This document shows, one piece after another, positions 1-25,085 of a stretch of DNA of 64,000 nt. A program made the translations under genes and the position numbers. This DNA comes from Petrosia ficiformis (Eukaryota > Porifera > Demospongiae > Haplosclerida > Petrosiidae), in contig OX345649.1 in the NCBI GenBank assembly GCA_947044365.1, forward strand, positions 1,172,430 through 1,236,429. The letters run 5' to 3'. The notes under the pieces were generated by a model. That model saw only the letters and a program-made list of their open reading frames with translations, did no database searches and was not told the origin of the DNA. The first letter of the stretch is position 1; each line of letters opens with the position of its first letter.

Positions 1-549
1 CAGATTGAAGTATAATTGATAATTGTGAGCATGTATTAATGTATTACTGCTTTATAGAATGATACAGTAGATTGAAGTATACTAGTGAGCATTGCTTTGT
101 GAAAGACTGTAGTATATTATAGTAATGTAGGGTGTATCATTCAAGCCTAAGCTTCATAGAGACAGTATTGAATATTTCTATACAGATTTTCTACCATAAC
201 GGGCTATAGCTAGTCCATATCTTGTTCATCCATACCTTTGTGATGTCCTGATGTACAAGGTAAAACAAGCAGATGAATTGTTGGGATCTCATGTTTTATC
301 TGTTACTTTTCATAGGTGTGGAGTAGCTTAGCCTGTTTGATGTGCTCTCTTATCCATTGCTGTTCTCCAGACTTTGTGAGGATTATTATAAGCAATAATG
401 TGTATATTTGTTAATAGAGTAACACAACTAGGCTTATAGGCCCAGTATAAAAACATTGAGGACTATTCTGTTTTGACCACAAATTGTGGATATTAAACCT
501 TTAGAGAGTAGTGAGCATGAAATATTTATGATAGCGTGTTGCCTAAATA

Positions 550-1375
550 TAAATCCTTTAGTACAATCTTGTAACTCAATACTTTGACTATACGACATGT
601 GTACCAGTATAATCTTGTAACTCAATACTTTGAGTATATGACATGTGTACCAGTACAATCTTGTAACTCAATACTTTGACTATATGACATGTGTACCAGT
701 ACAATCTTGTAACTCAATACTTTGACTATATGACATGTGTACTGTGTGTACAATCTTGTAACTCAATACTTTGACTATACGACATGTGTACCAGTATAAT
801 CTTGTAACTCAATACTTTGACTATATGACATGTGTACCAGTACAATCTTGTAACTCAATACTTTGACTATATGACATGTGTACCAGTACAATCTTGTAAC
901 TCAATACTTTGACTATATGACATGTGTACTGTGTGTACAATCTTGTAACTCAATACTTTGACTATACGACATGTGTACCAGTATAATCTTGTAACTCAAT
1001 ACTTTGACTATATGACATGTGTACCAGTACAATCTTGTAACTCAATACTTTGACTATATGACATGTGTACCAGTACAATCTTGTAACTCAATACTTTGAC
1101 TATATGACATGTGTACTGTGTGTACAATCTTGTAACTCAATACTTTGACTATATGACGTGTGTGTACAATCTTGTAACTCAATACTTTGACTATATGACA
1201 TGTGTATTGTGTGTACAATCTTGTAACTCAATACTTTGACTGTATGACATGTGTATTGTGTGTACAATCTTGTAACTCAATATTTTGACTATACAACATG
1301 TGTACTGTGTGTATAATCTTGTAACTCAATACTTTCACTATACAACGCGTAGTATGTGTACAATCTTGTATCTCC
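550..1375. repeat. 46-bp tandem array, about 17 copies
   Basis: Unit contains ACTCAATACTTTGACTATAT followed by GACATGTGTAC. Higher-order pattern: groups of units ending in CCAGTA alternate with units ending in CTGTGTGTA. Nothing gene-like in it; short ORFs here are repeat artefacts. Confidence 0.95.
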
Positions 1376-1725
1376 AATACACAATTTTCAATACTCAACA
1401 CTTAAGATTACATGTAAACTGAACTCTTTTTCATTTAGTGTTGATATCTGAAGTTTTTTATAGCTCATTTAATAATATCATTTTCCGTACTTCAGATTAC
1501 TGCCACAAAATATTTAACCCACAAGTCACTCATTATTTACATAATCACAATAATGAAAATTAAATTAGACACAGTCATTTTTTGCTAAGAAAATTTGAGC
1601 GAACAAAAATATCCCACTATATGGTAATCCTGAACTATGAACTTTGGTATAGACCCATGTGTGCATTGTATTCATTACTGCAATAATACTGTTTCAGCTT
1701 ATGAAATGTATTTATGTATATCCAA
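1376..1725. other. Gene-free AT-rich sequence
   Basis: No exon, RNA gene or repeat family recognised between the two tandem arrays. Bases 1-549 are similarly plain AT-rich DNA. Confidence 0.5.
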
Positions 1726-1960
1726 ATAAATGTTTTAGGTGCATTAAGCATTGTGACATGAGTGTGGGCTCAATAAAGGCCAAGGTTAGGTACGTAAAAA
1801 TGAATAAATGTTTTAGGTGCATTAAGCATTGTGACACGAGGGTGGGCTCAATAAAGGCCAAGGTTAGGTACGTAAAAATGAATAAATGTTTTAGGTGCAT
1901 TAAGCATCGTGACATGAGTGTGGGCTCAGTAAAGGCCAAGGTTAGGTACGTAATACACAA
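1726..1960. repeat. 78-bp tandem repeat, three copies
   Basis: Copies start near 1731, 1809 and 1887 (TGTTTTAGGTGCATTAAGCA). The period is 26 codons, so a small ORF stays open through all three on both strands. No sign of selection or of a start signal, so this is not called a gene. Confidence 0.9.
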
Positions 1961-2185
1961 TCGAAGCAAGTGCATTATATAATTGGACCTTTATTGGCCC
2001 ATTCTCGTAGCATAACTTTCAATACACCATAAAGAATGTTATAACAATTTATAAATTGATATTTCTAATGGTTCAGTTGCATTTTCACAGATAGCTGTTG
2101 CTTTAAGCAGTCTAAAGCATGCTTTTAAAACATGATCAGGTGACTTGTATTATGAAAATGTATATTTCCTACACACCTCTGTCAT

Positions 2186-2262
2186 CATGGAGTCTGGTGG
2201 CTCAGATGGTTATAGTGCCTGACTAAATATCAGAAGGTCCTGGGTTCAATCCCTGCCTACGT
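2186..2262 (+). repeat. tRNA-derived SINE head (box A and box B)
   Basis: Shows GGTGGCTCAGATGGTTATAG (box A-like) and CCTGGGTTCAATCCC (perfect T-arm/box B) about 45 bp apart. The anticodon and acceptor stems do not close well, so it is a tRNA-like SINE or tRNA relic, not a working tRNA. Confidence 0.6.
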
Positions 2263-2918
2263 AGTGATTTTCAGTTTAGACTGCTAATAATGGAAATAGG
2301 TATAATTATTCATAACTATACTTTCAAGCTGTATGAATTCATTACTACAGTTATGAATTCAATTACCAGTTTCAACTGTATGAATCCATTACTACACACC
2401 TCTGCCATCTAGTTATGAATTCAATTACTAATTGCCAGATACTTGACGCTAGTACAGTGGGTTGACCAGACCCTTCCTTCATAGTAAGGGGTCTGGCTAT
2501 GTGAGACTAATTATCTAAGGCAGTTAATTATTCCTGACCATTACTAGTTACTGGTTATGGGCTGAACAATATCTATAATTTATACGAATAGGTTTTAGAG
2601 ACAATTATGAGTTATTATTATTAATATAAAGTTATTAATATAGAACACAACAATGAAATATACACACTATTAACACAAACAATAGAGAAATATATACATG
2701 ATGTATCACCACGAATCAGTCACATGAATGAAAGGTAGTATCAATATAAGACATGGAGTAAATAATGAGTCATCATGAGTAATCATGAGTCATTATGAGT
2801 CATGATATTACGTATACACTCAATACATAATAGTTAGAGAAATATATAATTTTTATAATATTTGTATATATACATACTGTATAGTGTGTAGTAGTAGTAA
2901 ACATGTATATTATATTAA
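2263..2918. other. Gene-free region downstream of CAMKK
   Basis: AT-rich sequence beyond the CAMKK stop codon on its 3' side, probably including its 3'UTR. A CAGTGGGTTGACCAGACCC / GGGTCTGG near-inverted pair lies at 2455-2497. Nothing else recognised. Confidence 0.4.
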
Positions 2919-15299
<12,381 letters not shown>

Positions 15300-15722
15300 G
15301 GCTGACTGATTGGTGTTTTCAAAACGATTCTTATTCCGTGAACTTTCAATAAAAGACTGTGGAACAACAAACAATTGAATCAACGTTATTTATAGTAATA
15401 CAAATAGTTTACACTGTATATATACTCACCTAAAAGACAGCATGCAGGAAGGAATGCAACAAGTGAGGTATGCTTACTAGGAATACTAACTTCCTGACAG
15501 TCTGACAACACTTAATTTATTAATGCTACTTAATCAAGCTTGGCTTAATTAATTATATTATTATTATTATTTTGCTCAGTTTCTCGAATTATTAGAAATT
15601 TAGAACACTAACGGTATCATCCACATGCTCAAGATGGAGGCTTGAAGGTCATTCTGTTTCTCTTTTCAAACTTGTTATTTTGATTCATACATCACAGGAT
15701 AGATTGAATACTTGCGCAAAAC
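15300..15722. promoter_or_regulatory. Divergent CAMKK/FET promoter region
   Basis: The two start codons face away from each other across 423 bp. On the CAMKK side a 5'UTR exon ending at a gtgagt donor near 15430 is spliced to an acceptor near 15361; it holds a short upstream ORF. On the FET side the leader up to 15722 is unspliced as far as can be seen. No TATA box in a clear place. Confidence 0.5.
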
Positions 15723-18700
15723 ATGGCCACTCAAGGTTAGAGTTTGTTTTATACCAGCAACGTTATTTTAATAATGTGTAATACTGTCCTCTGTCGTTTA
15801 GGATATAACACAACGTCTCAAGGTTATGGACAGACTCAGGCAGGAGGGTAGGTTTTTGTGAAACGTATTCAACTACTTTCACTTTGTGTGTATGTATGTG
15901 TGTACTGTTCTGTCATAACTTGATATGTTGTTTTTTCATTCTCAAGTTTAAAATAATTATTTTCATGACTTGGATAGATTCTCATTAACCAATAAATAGA
16001 AACTCGTTCACTTTTGTAAATATAAACAACACCCAACTCTAGCAATGCCTTGAATCATGAATAAATGCTGATAATTCTTTGTCACTACAGTTGTTTTAAT
16101 GTACAGACTACTCTAACTTGTTTAGCTGGAAATGAGAGATTTACAATAGAATACCCTTTAACTTGTGTTGTTTTAGTATGACTCTACTGACCACTTTTAG
16201 TTATAGTTGTAGTTGATTAACTAAAATGCTTACTAAAAGTAGTTAACTAACTAAAAAGTGCCCATTATTGGCCAATTTTCATTTTAGTTAGTTATAGTTA
16301 TTACAGTAGACTTGTAATTTAGTTATAGTTTAGTTAACTAAAAGTCACAATGCCTTACTAAAAGTGGTTTTAGTTATAGTAAAGTAAAACAACACTGGGC
16401 TTAACATGTTGAACTTAGAATAAAGAAGGCAGCAAGATAACACATTTGTTTGTTTAGATTAGCTAGCTGTGATATTCTACCAAATATATTTGGCTTGCTT
16501 GAGTTTACCAATGTAGCTGCAGACTTTGAAGTAATGGTAGACATATGTTGTTTTGTGTTTCCTGGTAAAATGAAGACATCAAATAGGAAATAGTTATTTT
16601 TAAAGATTATTTGTTTGTTCTTTTGTAAATTTAGTATTGTTAGGTTACAATTGTGTATATTGTGTGTTTTCATGTAGTTTTACTGGAACTGGACAAGGTG
16701 TGCCTGTACAACAAACTCAACGTAAGAAAAATAATAACTCGGGTTGTATGCCTCCTCTCTACATATAGCACATGCATGTACATATACAAATGTACATCTA
16801 TTTTAAAAAATATTTTTACAGTACATGTCGCTTCTCTACACTGTATGTACATGTACATTGTACATGTAGTACCGCTACATGTACATGTAGCATACACTTC
16901 ATATAAATGTAGTACCTATGTACGCTGTACATGTACATGTGCATATAAATGATAAAACTTAAGATGGAAAAAAAGTGAAAGATACCCGAGGCAAATGAAA
17001 AAATGAAAATGAGTTGCCTCAGGTGGGATTCAAACCCACGACACTCTGCACTTATAGCACATATGACCTTTATATGTACATGTTGCATATGCATGTACAT
17101 TTACAACAAATGTACCTCTATGTGTACATGTACATGTGACTTTTGTACAGTATAAGTACATGTAGCAAATACCTTTCTTCTACAGTACACATGTATGTAC
17201 ATGTCGTACATGTACATGTACATGTATATCCTCCTTTGTTTATGTAGCATATGCCTATCAGCAGCCAGGACAAACAACCCCAAATCAACAAACCACACCT
17301 CAACAAGCTGCATATAATGCATCATACCAGATGTATACCCAACCAACAGCCTACACAGCTCCTGTAGGAGGGGCTACAGCTTATCAGACCACACCCACAC
17401 AACCTTCTGGATACACATATCAAGCACCAACAATTGATGGAAATAATGCAAACCAATATGGACAAGCTCCTCCTCCTACTAATTCTTCTCAACCTGTTGG
17501 CTATGGTCAAGGAGGAGGTACTAATCAATCAACGAATATACCTCCTGTTCCTCCTAATGTATATGGTCAGCAACCGCCTATTGCTGGAGCAGTTGCTCCA
17601 CCCCCTACTGGCTATCCACCTCAGGTAATGTCATCTATTTTATATTTACATAGCCATGCTACATGTATCTACATGTATCTATCTATGTACATGTATTTAT
17701 TAGTGTGTTAGTAACTTAGTGTGATAGTAATAACTGCTTTTAAAGTCTGTTAACATTCATGATTACCTCAAAATTAGGATATGATGACTATATGTAATAT
17801 AGTGTATACTTTAATGTACATGTACGTCATAAAGTTAATACATGATTATACTGTAACTCAATTATAAAGTAATGGATTTAAATTTGACATACATGTACAT
17901 GTACACGAAAAAGAACAGGAAGGATAACTATATGAAAATGGTGTAGGTAAAAAGGTTGTTGGTCATTCCAAACTATAGTTTGAATGAACATTTTTCTAAG
18001 GTCATGATGAACTTGAATGATCTTCAGTTATAGTACATGTATGATTGTAATAATTAACTACAAATAAAACTCTTTTTGTAAGCCAAATGTGTTATTATTT
18101 AGTTTAAATATAACTAAACTTTTGATGCTGTAAACATACATGTACATATACTATATACATGTACAATGTACATGTACATGTAATTTCTCTTTTGTAGCCT
18201 CCTGTGGTTCCTCCAGCTGGTATGCCACCAGGTCCCCCACCTCCAGGCCAGTATCCTCCACCAAACTTCCCTCCACCTGCACATTATGGACCTCCTGATT
18301 ATCCACCATCTCGTAATCATGATTATGGTCCCCCTCGTAACTCTCGTGGTCATGGAGGCTACAGAGGAAGCGGTGGCGGATATGGAGGTTATGGTAGAGG
18401 TGGGCGTGGTGGACAGAGAGGAGGACATGGCTCTAATCGGTTAGTAAATAATACTTTGTAGTTTTGTGTATATGTATAATTATACATGTGTATGGTATGT
18501 TGCAAATGTCAGTTGAAGAAGTACACAATGGTCACGTGACAAGGTTTAAGCAGTATGTTATAGTCACGTGACAAGGTTTAAGTGGTCATGTGACACATTT
18601 AAAGAAGTATATGTTCATGCTGCAAAGGTCACGTGACATGCATATGTTGCCAAATTACAAATGTATCAATATAGAAATTGTGTACATTATGTTGAAATGA

Positions 18701-21700
18701 GGTAAGGATTTTTATTAAAATTGTTATACTGGGCTTTGCTGGCAGAAGAGAAGAGAAGAGGGCAAACTGACAAAGTGATTTCATACATCCTGTAAGTGGG
18801 TTGATTTTAAAAAGCAGTGTTTTGTAACCTTATCATGGTAGCTATCTTCTTCACATGAGTTTATCAAATACTCATTTTGGGTTTGTGTTAGAAAAATAAA
18901 GCTTAGATTTACATGTACATACATGTATTAAAGGTTTCCATGGTAACTGGGTGATATTTTGACAATTATCTTCAATGTTGGTCATGGTAATGCAGCAAAA
19001 GTTTAAGAGGAAAAATGTTGAAATAACAGCGCTATACATGTGTGTGCTTACTATCAGTACAGTTGTAATACCACAATGTTTAATTAATGTGGGTGGGGAT
19101 TTAAATGTCTCAGCCATATGTACTGAAATTTTTTTCCAACCCCAAAAAAAAAAACAAGGCGAGTGTTTGAAAGTTTAGTATTCAGCACTTTTGATGTGTA
19201 ATAGTTGCTTCAAAAATGAATATTCATGTACTAGCATGTATCAAAAGGAAATGTCAAACAAATCTACATGTACATGTACCATAACTAACACTTAATTGAA
19301 GAATATACATGTACATGTACCATAACTAACACTTAATAATATACAGTAATATGTGAGCCAATTGGGGAAACCCACACTTGGTGGCGTAAATAATTTTGAA
19401 CAAACGCTTACCTTCCAACACTCGCTATTCAACCATTTTATACATAAACCAATTAAATGTGGTATCTAAGAGGAGCATTAACTGGTCTTCCTGGATACAC
19501 CATTTCAGTGGCTTCCTGTGCAAAATAGTCAAATAGTGAGTGTTTGAAGGTAAGCGTTTATTCAAAATTATTATGCGCCACAAATGTGGGTTTCCCCAAT
19601 TGGGTCACATATTATAAGGAAAGTTTATTGACTTGGTAGAGGGAGATGGGTTACTCCTAACCTCTAGGATAGATGTCCATTGTTGCAAGAATAGCCAGTT
19701 AGTATGAGCTTAGAATAAATAGCAAGTTTGTAAAACAAAGCAGATTTATTAACTAAACTGAACAGCTACATGAGCTCTCGCAGTAAAATTCGTTGATTGA
19801 ATTTGCATATTAATGTACGTGTAATTATTATACTTATAATGTAATTATTAAAATGTACTGTGTTACAATACCTGCTGCTCTTTTACACATGGTTAACAAC
19901 ATTGGTATGCCGGGGGTACTATCTCATGTCCCCCTTATACAATGGGTCCTTCATTGACCCTGCCTACAATGGTATGGAAACTGGTCTGATGGTGTAATAC
20001 ATTGGTGTGATAAAAGGTTCAGTGGTGGTAATGGTGAGTTATAGTGATACTAAAGAAGGTCCATCATACAGTGTATGTATTGTATTAGTGTAAGTAGTAA
20101 CCTATGGTATCACTGGTATAGTAATAAGGCAGTGTTTCCCCCAAAGGGTGTTACCATGGCGCCCCCACCCACCCTTTTATTTAAAAGTTTATGCACTTTT
20201 ATTTACGTTATTCATGTACTTGTGATGCACACCCCAACCTTAATATTTTTTTCCTGGGAGAAACACTGTTGTTCAGATAATGAGATTGAAATACATGTAC
20301 ACATACACATACACATGTACATGTATATGTGTAGGTGTTTGTTGATACTCACATACATACATGTACCTGTAGGAGTTGATTCCAAATATTTATCATGTAT
20401 GTGTACATGTACTTTAAAAGGTTACATGTTTCTTCTTCCTTAAACATAAGAGCTTTATTTCCATTTTAACCAGAAATGGGAAAGTGGGAACGGAATTATG
20501 TCTAATTAATTAGCACTTACTATGTTGTATTTACACATGTCATGACACATGCACTTGTACTTGTAACTAACTCTCTATAAAAATCACAACTGAGCTGTAA
20601 AAAACAAACAAGTAGCTTTTTAAGGATCTTTGTCATGTATAGTACATGTACAGTACATGTACAGTGCATGTAAATCAACAGTGCATGTACTGTACATGTA
20701 CATGTGTATTTACAGTGGATGTACTGTACATGTACATCTACTGTACATGTACATCTACAGTGCATGTACTGTACATGTACTGTAGATGCAATGTACATGT
20801 ATGTAGTATTTACACACACAAGTTAATAAACAGTTCTCACTGAAAAGGCAAATTGATTATAATTTTTAAAATATTATTGGGTGGAAAAATTAGTCTCGAA
20901 CTGTATCTTTGTCAATTCCACAGACATTTAGTATTACAACAATAATAGTACATTTGGAAATGATAGGGATAATATTGCCCTTTTATTAGATGCCATTATT
21001 TAAAGATCAAACTGTTATTGTCCTTATTTAACTTTTAAAAATATTAAAATCAAAACTATCTTTTTCCACTCTAGATTCCAGAGGAGGAGGAGGAGGAGGT
21101 GGTGACAGTGGAATGGTAAAAAAGACACGTGATGATGCTGTATTTGTCACGGGAATTGGTTTCGATACGACATTTGAAAACCTTCGTGATATATTTGGTT
21201 CTGTTGGCAATATAAAGGTGTGAGGAATTTTAACAAATAGACACTTCTTTGGCTCACTAATTGTACAGGAAATTAATTAATATATTACCATAGCAACCAT
21301 ATTTTCATGTAATGTTGGCTTCTATTTGTTTGCCTGTTGTACATGTAATACATGTAATGTTTCATCATTTCATGATACATTAGGTAATGACATGCACATG
21401 GTATCTATTTCGTTTGTTTGTACATGTACATAATTCATATGTACATGTACATGTATTTCAGCATTCAGATGTCAATATGTATTCTCATGTACATTTATAT
21501 ACTATGTACATGTAGATAGTATTTCAGCATTCAAATGTCAATATGTGTTCACATGTAGAATGTACTTGTACATGTATATACTTTCATTTGTATGTACATG
21601 TACATGTACATGTACATGTAGTATTTCAGCATTCAGATGTTCTCATGTACATGGAACACAGTACATGTATATAACATGTACAGTACATGTACTTTCATTT

Positions 21701-24650
21701 GTAATCACATGTACATGTACATGTACATTACATGATACTTTGACTTGTATTGTTATTGTAGGAAGACAAAAATACAGGACATTTCATGATTAAGATGTAT
21801 AAAGACAAAGCAAATAAATTTAAGGTAAGGCATATCTACTATACATCATCAGTATACATACATGTACACATGTACTGTACATTGTATGTCTAATACATGT
21901 ACATGACTACATGTACATGACTACATGTACACATGTACTGTACATTGTATGTCTAATACATGTACATGACTACATGTACACATGTACTATACATTGTATG
22001 TCTAATACATGTACATGACTACATGTACACATGTACTGTATATTGTTTGTCTAATACATGTACATGTACGTGTGCATTCTATTGCAGACGTGGGGTCAAT
22101 TGTAATATATTACTATTACTATTACTATTACTATTACTATTAATATTACCTTAATCTTTACCATTCTATCACTATTACCTTGTAACATGTAGTGTTTACT
22201 ATTATTGTTATCTATTTCTATCACCCCATGTCTGTTCTATTATACATGTAGCAATATGTCTATATCATGTATAATATAATGACATCAATATCATTTATAT
22301 TTAATATACATGTATATACATGTATCACAACACATCAGGGTGAAGCTATGGTAACGTACACATCAAGTGAAGGAGCAGAAGGTGCCATCAAATACCTCAA
22401 TGGTTAGATGATAAACAAGATTAATGAATATTGTAACATTTGTCTTTGTAGATCATGAGTACGAAGGAAACAAGCTGAAAGTGGAATATGCCTCGTATTA
22501 TGTGGAAAGTTCAGGAGGAGGTTTTCCTCAAAGAGGAGGACGTGGTGGTGGAAGAGGAGGAGGAGGAGGAGGAGGATGGCGTGGTGGTGGTGGAAGGAAT
22601 GATGGAGGAGGTGGGAGAGGTAGAGGAGGGGGAAGACACGGTATGCCACCTCAACAGCATAATATCACACCAAGTGAAGGAGATTGGAATTGCCCGGATC
22701 CAGGGTGAGATTCTAAGACTCATTCCCAGACTCATTATGAGACATTCTTTTAATTGTCTAAGACTCGTTCCCAGACTCATTACATACATGTATATGTGTT
22801 ATTTTTTGATTATAGATGTGGTAATCTAAATTTTGCCAGACGTTCTGAATGTAATCGTTGTGGAGCCCCAAGACCTAGTGGTAAGTACTGTAAAGTACAT
22901 TCATTATCCACACATACATGTGCAGTACATGTACAGTACGTGTACATGCACAATGTACTCAACATACTTTATAATAAGGATCTCTGTAGCTCAAAGTAGA
23001 ATTAAACTGTGCCAGTTTCTTCCTTTGATTTTTCATGTTACACAATACACATGCAACTGTTATAAATAACAATGTTATCTATTGTATGGTGGGCTTATAT
23101 TTTAACTAACTAGTCTTGTATACCGTACATGTATATGGACTTGTGTTTTGTGTCTATGGATGTTGATATTGTGTGAGCTTGCAAGGGCTATATCACACAT
23201 GAGAATACTAGCCAAATCTCAAGTCAGCTTACCATACTTATATGTAGTATTGCCAACTTCATGTATACATAAATTGATAATTATAGTTCTCTGAATTATG
23301 CGTTGGTCTGCTGCCAACAGGCCAACAGAATCATAATTATTGATCTGATGTGCATGTACACGTATATGTACATGTACATGTAATCATAATTATGATCTCA
23401 CTACCATAGTTCTTGTATGATGCTTCCCTGGAAACACAATATAATTAATTTGCTTTTGTCAGTTTCCATTGCTAGCATACGTAGGTATAACTTGATTGGC
23501 TGACACTATGTACATGTAATTATATGTAATTCATTCTTGTGAGTTTCCATTGCTTGGATACATACATGTACATGTAAGTGTCACTATGGACATGTACATG
23601 TAAGTGTCACTACATACATGTACATGTGAGTGTCACTATGTACATGTACATGTACATTGTAAGTGTCACTACATACATGTACATGTAAGTGTCACTACAT
23701 ACATACATCTACATAGATTTGTTTCCAGCCAAAACAAAAACATTTCTAAGAAAATGTTTTAAATTAAATTCCTAATATAATACAGTGATTTGGACATATA
23801 AGGAGTTGTGAAATAATGTAGTCTCATATAGTATAAGAAGTATGTTAGGAGTATAGGTATTGTTAGGATTATATGTTGATTGTTATAACACAATCAACTC
23901 ATAACAGTAATTACCCTCGCCGTGAAGCGTAGGCGGAAGGGTACGGTAATCATATTGTGTGTGTGTGTGTCTGTTTGTCTGTTTGTCTGTCTGTCTGTCT
24001 GTTCGCAAAAATTTGGGAAAACTAGGAAGATTGGCAGCTCGAACAAGCTACTGGCAGACTTCAAATTATACAAGGATCAAAACAATTACAATTACAAGAG
24101 TACTGGAGCCAGACATGGGACAACCATTTACTGAAGTACAACCTCAGGCTTGTCGCAATTATTTACTACAAATGACAGAGCACTGTACGAGTTCATACAG
24201 TATACAATTACAAGAGTACTGGAGCCAGACATGGGACAAGCATTTACTGAAGTACAACCTCAGGCTTGTCATACCCAAGCAATGAATTATCACAAGTTCA
24301 TACAGTACATGATTGCAATATGGGAAACAGTACTGTTATTAGCTCATGTACAAACTAATTTTTTGTTACTTTTCCTCACAGAAGATTTTGGGTATGGAGG
24401 ACCTCCCCCTCCTCATTTCGGAGGTAGAGGTGGTGGTGGAGGATATCGTGGTGGGGGAAGAGGAGGTAGAGGTGGTGGTGGAGGATATCGTGGCCGAGGG
24501 GGAGGAGGTGACAGAGGACGTGGAAGAGGAGGTCCCAATCGGTTTAGGTAATAAAAAAATAATTATGTTTGTTTTTGAATTATAAATTATATTCATTTTT
24601 CTTTTTTCAGAAATGACGACCGATTTGATCGAAGGGACCGTCCCTATTAA
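15723..24650 (+). CDS. FET (FUS/EWSR1/TAF15): FET-family RNA-binding protein (FUS/EWSR1/TAF15-like), 12 exons, 502 aa
   Basis: Nuclear RNA/DNA-binding protein of transcription and splicing. Exons: 15723-15735, 15802-15847, 16678-16721, 17248-17624, 18198-18439, 21082-21217, 21762-21824, 22339-22402, 22452-22704, 22816-22880, 24382-24547, 24611-24650; all phases join and sum to 503 codons. Order of domains: Gln/Tyr/Gly-rich prion-like N-terminus (starts MATQGYNTTSQGYGQTQ), Pro/Gly-rich segment, RGG box 1, one RRM (DAVFVTGIGFDTTFENL through GEAMVTYTSSEGAEGAIKYL), RGG box 2, a RanBP2-type zinc finger (NCPDPGCGNLNFARRSECNRC, four Cys), RGG box 3, and the C-terminal RRDRPY, which matches the PY-NLS read by transportin. 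This is the complete FET layout. The N-terminal low-complexity region is split over four exons. Head-to-head with CAMKK. Orthology to a single human member cannot be decided, since the family split in vertebrates. Confidence 0.94.
16171..16398. mobile_element. MITE family C, about 228 bp
   Basis: Ends GTTGTTTTAGTATGACT and GTAAAACAACACTGG are inverted. The interior repeats TTTTAGTTATAGTTAGTTAA motifs on both strands. Relatives at 42905-43110 and 62050-62330, fragments at 4105-4180, 11090-11500 and 61830-61905. Confidence 0.8.
16940..17062 (-). repeat. tRNA-derived SINE family V, truncated copy
   Basis: Reverse strand carries CGTGGGTTTGAATCCCACCT (T-arm) then GAGGCAACTCATTTTCATTT and a second inverted GCCTCGGGTATC. 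Same 3' half as the copies at 33515-33715 and 52360-52555; the 5' head with box A is missing. In a FET intron. Confidence 0.8.
17741..18041. mobile_element. MITE family D, near full length
   Basis: Aligns by eye with 3568-3838 over most of its length (shared AAAAAGAACAGGAAGGAT and AAAATGGTGTAGGTAAAAAG). A TGTACATGTAC insertion distinguishes this copy. In FET intron 4. Confidence 0.82.
18531..18637. promoter_or_regulatory. Cluster of GTCACGTGAC palindromes in FET intron 5
   Basis: Perfect GTCACGTGAC at 18531-18540, 18563-18572 and 18628-18637, and a one-base variant GTCATGTGAC at 18585-18594. The 10-mer is the core of the E-box/CLEAR consensus bound by USF, MiT/TFE and related bHLH-zip factors. 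AAGGTTTAAG follows two of the copies, so part of the cluster arose by local duplication. A regulatory role is inference. Confidence 0.55.
19352..19609. mobile_element. MITE family A, 258 bp, TA-flanked
   Basis: TGTGAGCCAATTGGGGAAAC at the left, GTTTCCCCAATTGGGTCACA-type end at the right, TA on both sides. Long inner inverted arms (AATAATTTTGAACAAACGCT). In FET intron 5. Confidence 0.88.
20130..20268. mobile_element. Short hAT-like MITE (CAGTGTTTCCC ends)
   Basis: Ends CAGTGTTTCCC and GGGAGAAACACTG are inverted. Related to the copy at 33812-33946 (shared AAAGTTTATGCA). No clear target duplication in this copy. Confidence 0.7.
20640..20800. repeat. TGTACA/ACATGT palindromic cluster
   Basis: Dense GTACATGTACAGTGCATGTA permutations. 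Similar TACATG hexamer runs occur in most introns of the window (for example 21420-21740, 23570-23700). Confidence 0.9.
21845..22075. repeat. 58-bp-class tandem repeat in FET intron 7
   Basis: Four units with TGTACATTGTATGTCTAATA and CATGTACATGACTACATGTA. Confidence 0.85.
23915..24300. mobile_element. Possible mobile element: hairpin, TG/TCTG tract and duplicated 64-bp block
   Basis: Begins with a hairpin (ACCCTCGCC ... GGCGGAAGGGT, 23915-23946), then CGGTAATCATATTGTGTGTG and TCTGTCTGTCTG. Further on a block of about 64 bp (GAGTACTGGAGCCAGACATG onward) appears at 24097-24160 and again at 24212-24275. No ends or target duplication defined. Confidence 0.45.
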
Positions 24651-25085
24651 TCAACCAATCAGAGAAGTCAGTGGATGGATTCCCTAGTACTAATGACTTG
24701 TTTATTATTATTGGTATTTTCTGTTTACTTTTTCTGTTTTACATGTTAAACCTAACCTCTAATGTACATATTGTAACCATAGTTATTTTAATTTTGAAAC
24801 TCAGTGATATCGTAAATAAATAATTATCGTTAATGGATTTTATTGTTGCAATGCACACCTAGTTTGTTGTGACAATGAACAGCCAAATCTCAAGAAGAGA
24901 ACACAAAAAAACAGCTCTGTATTTTGGCCAGGAAGAATAGTGTGAATATGTTCAAAATAAGAAAGAAGTACTATTATTAAGCCCCAGGGGTAATACCCCC
25001 TCCTCCCTCTCTCTCTCTCTCTCGTATTTCTGCTTATCCACAAGTAAACATAAATGTTGTTAGCACTGTGCGATCATAACTAATC
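24651..25085. other. FET 3'UTR and FET/RNF34 intergenic DNA
   Basis: AATAAATAA at about 24816 is a likely polyadenylation signal for the FET gene. A short (CT)n run lies at 25005-25023. Confidence 0.5.

Noticed and set aside
1659..1982. 107-codon ORF with three 26-residue repeats
   Set aside because: Explained by a 78-bp tandem repeat whose period is a multiple of three; open on both strands, no homology recognised.
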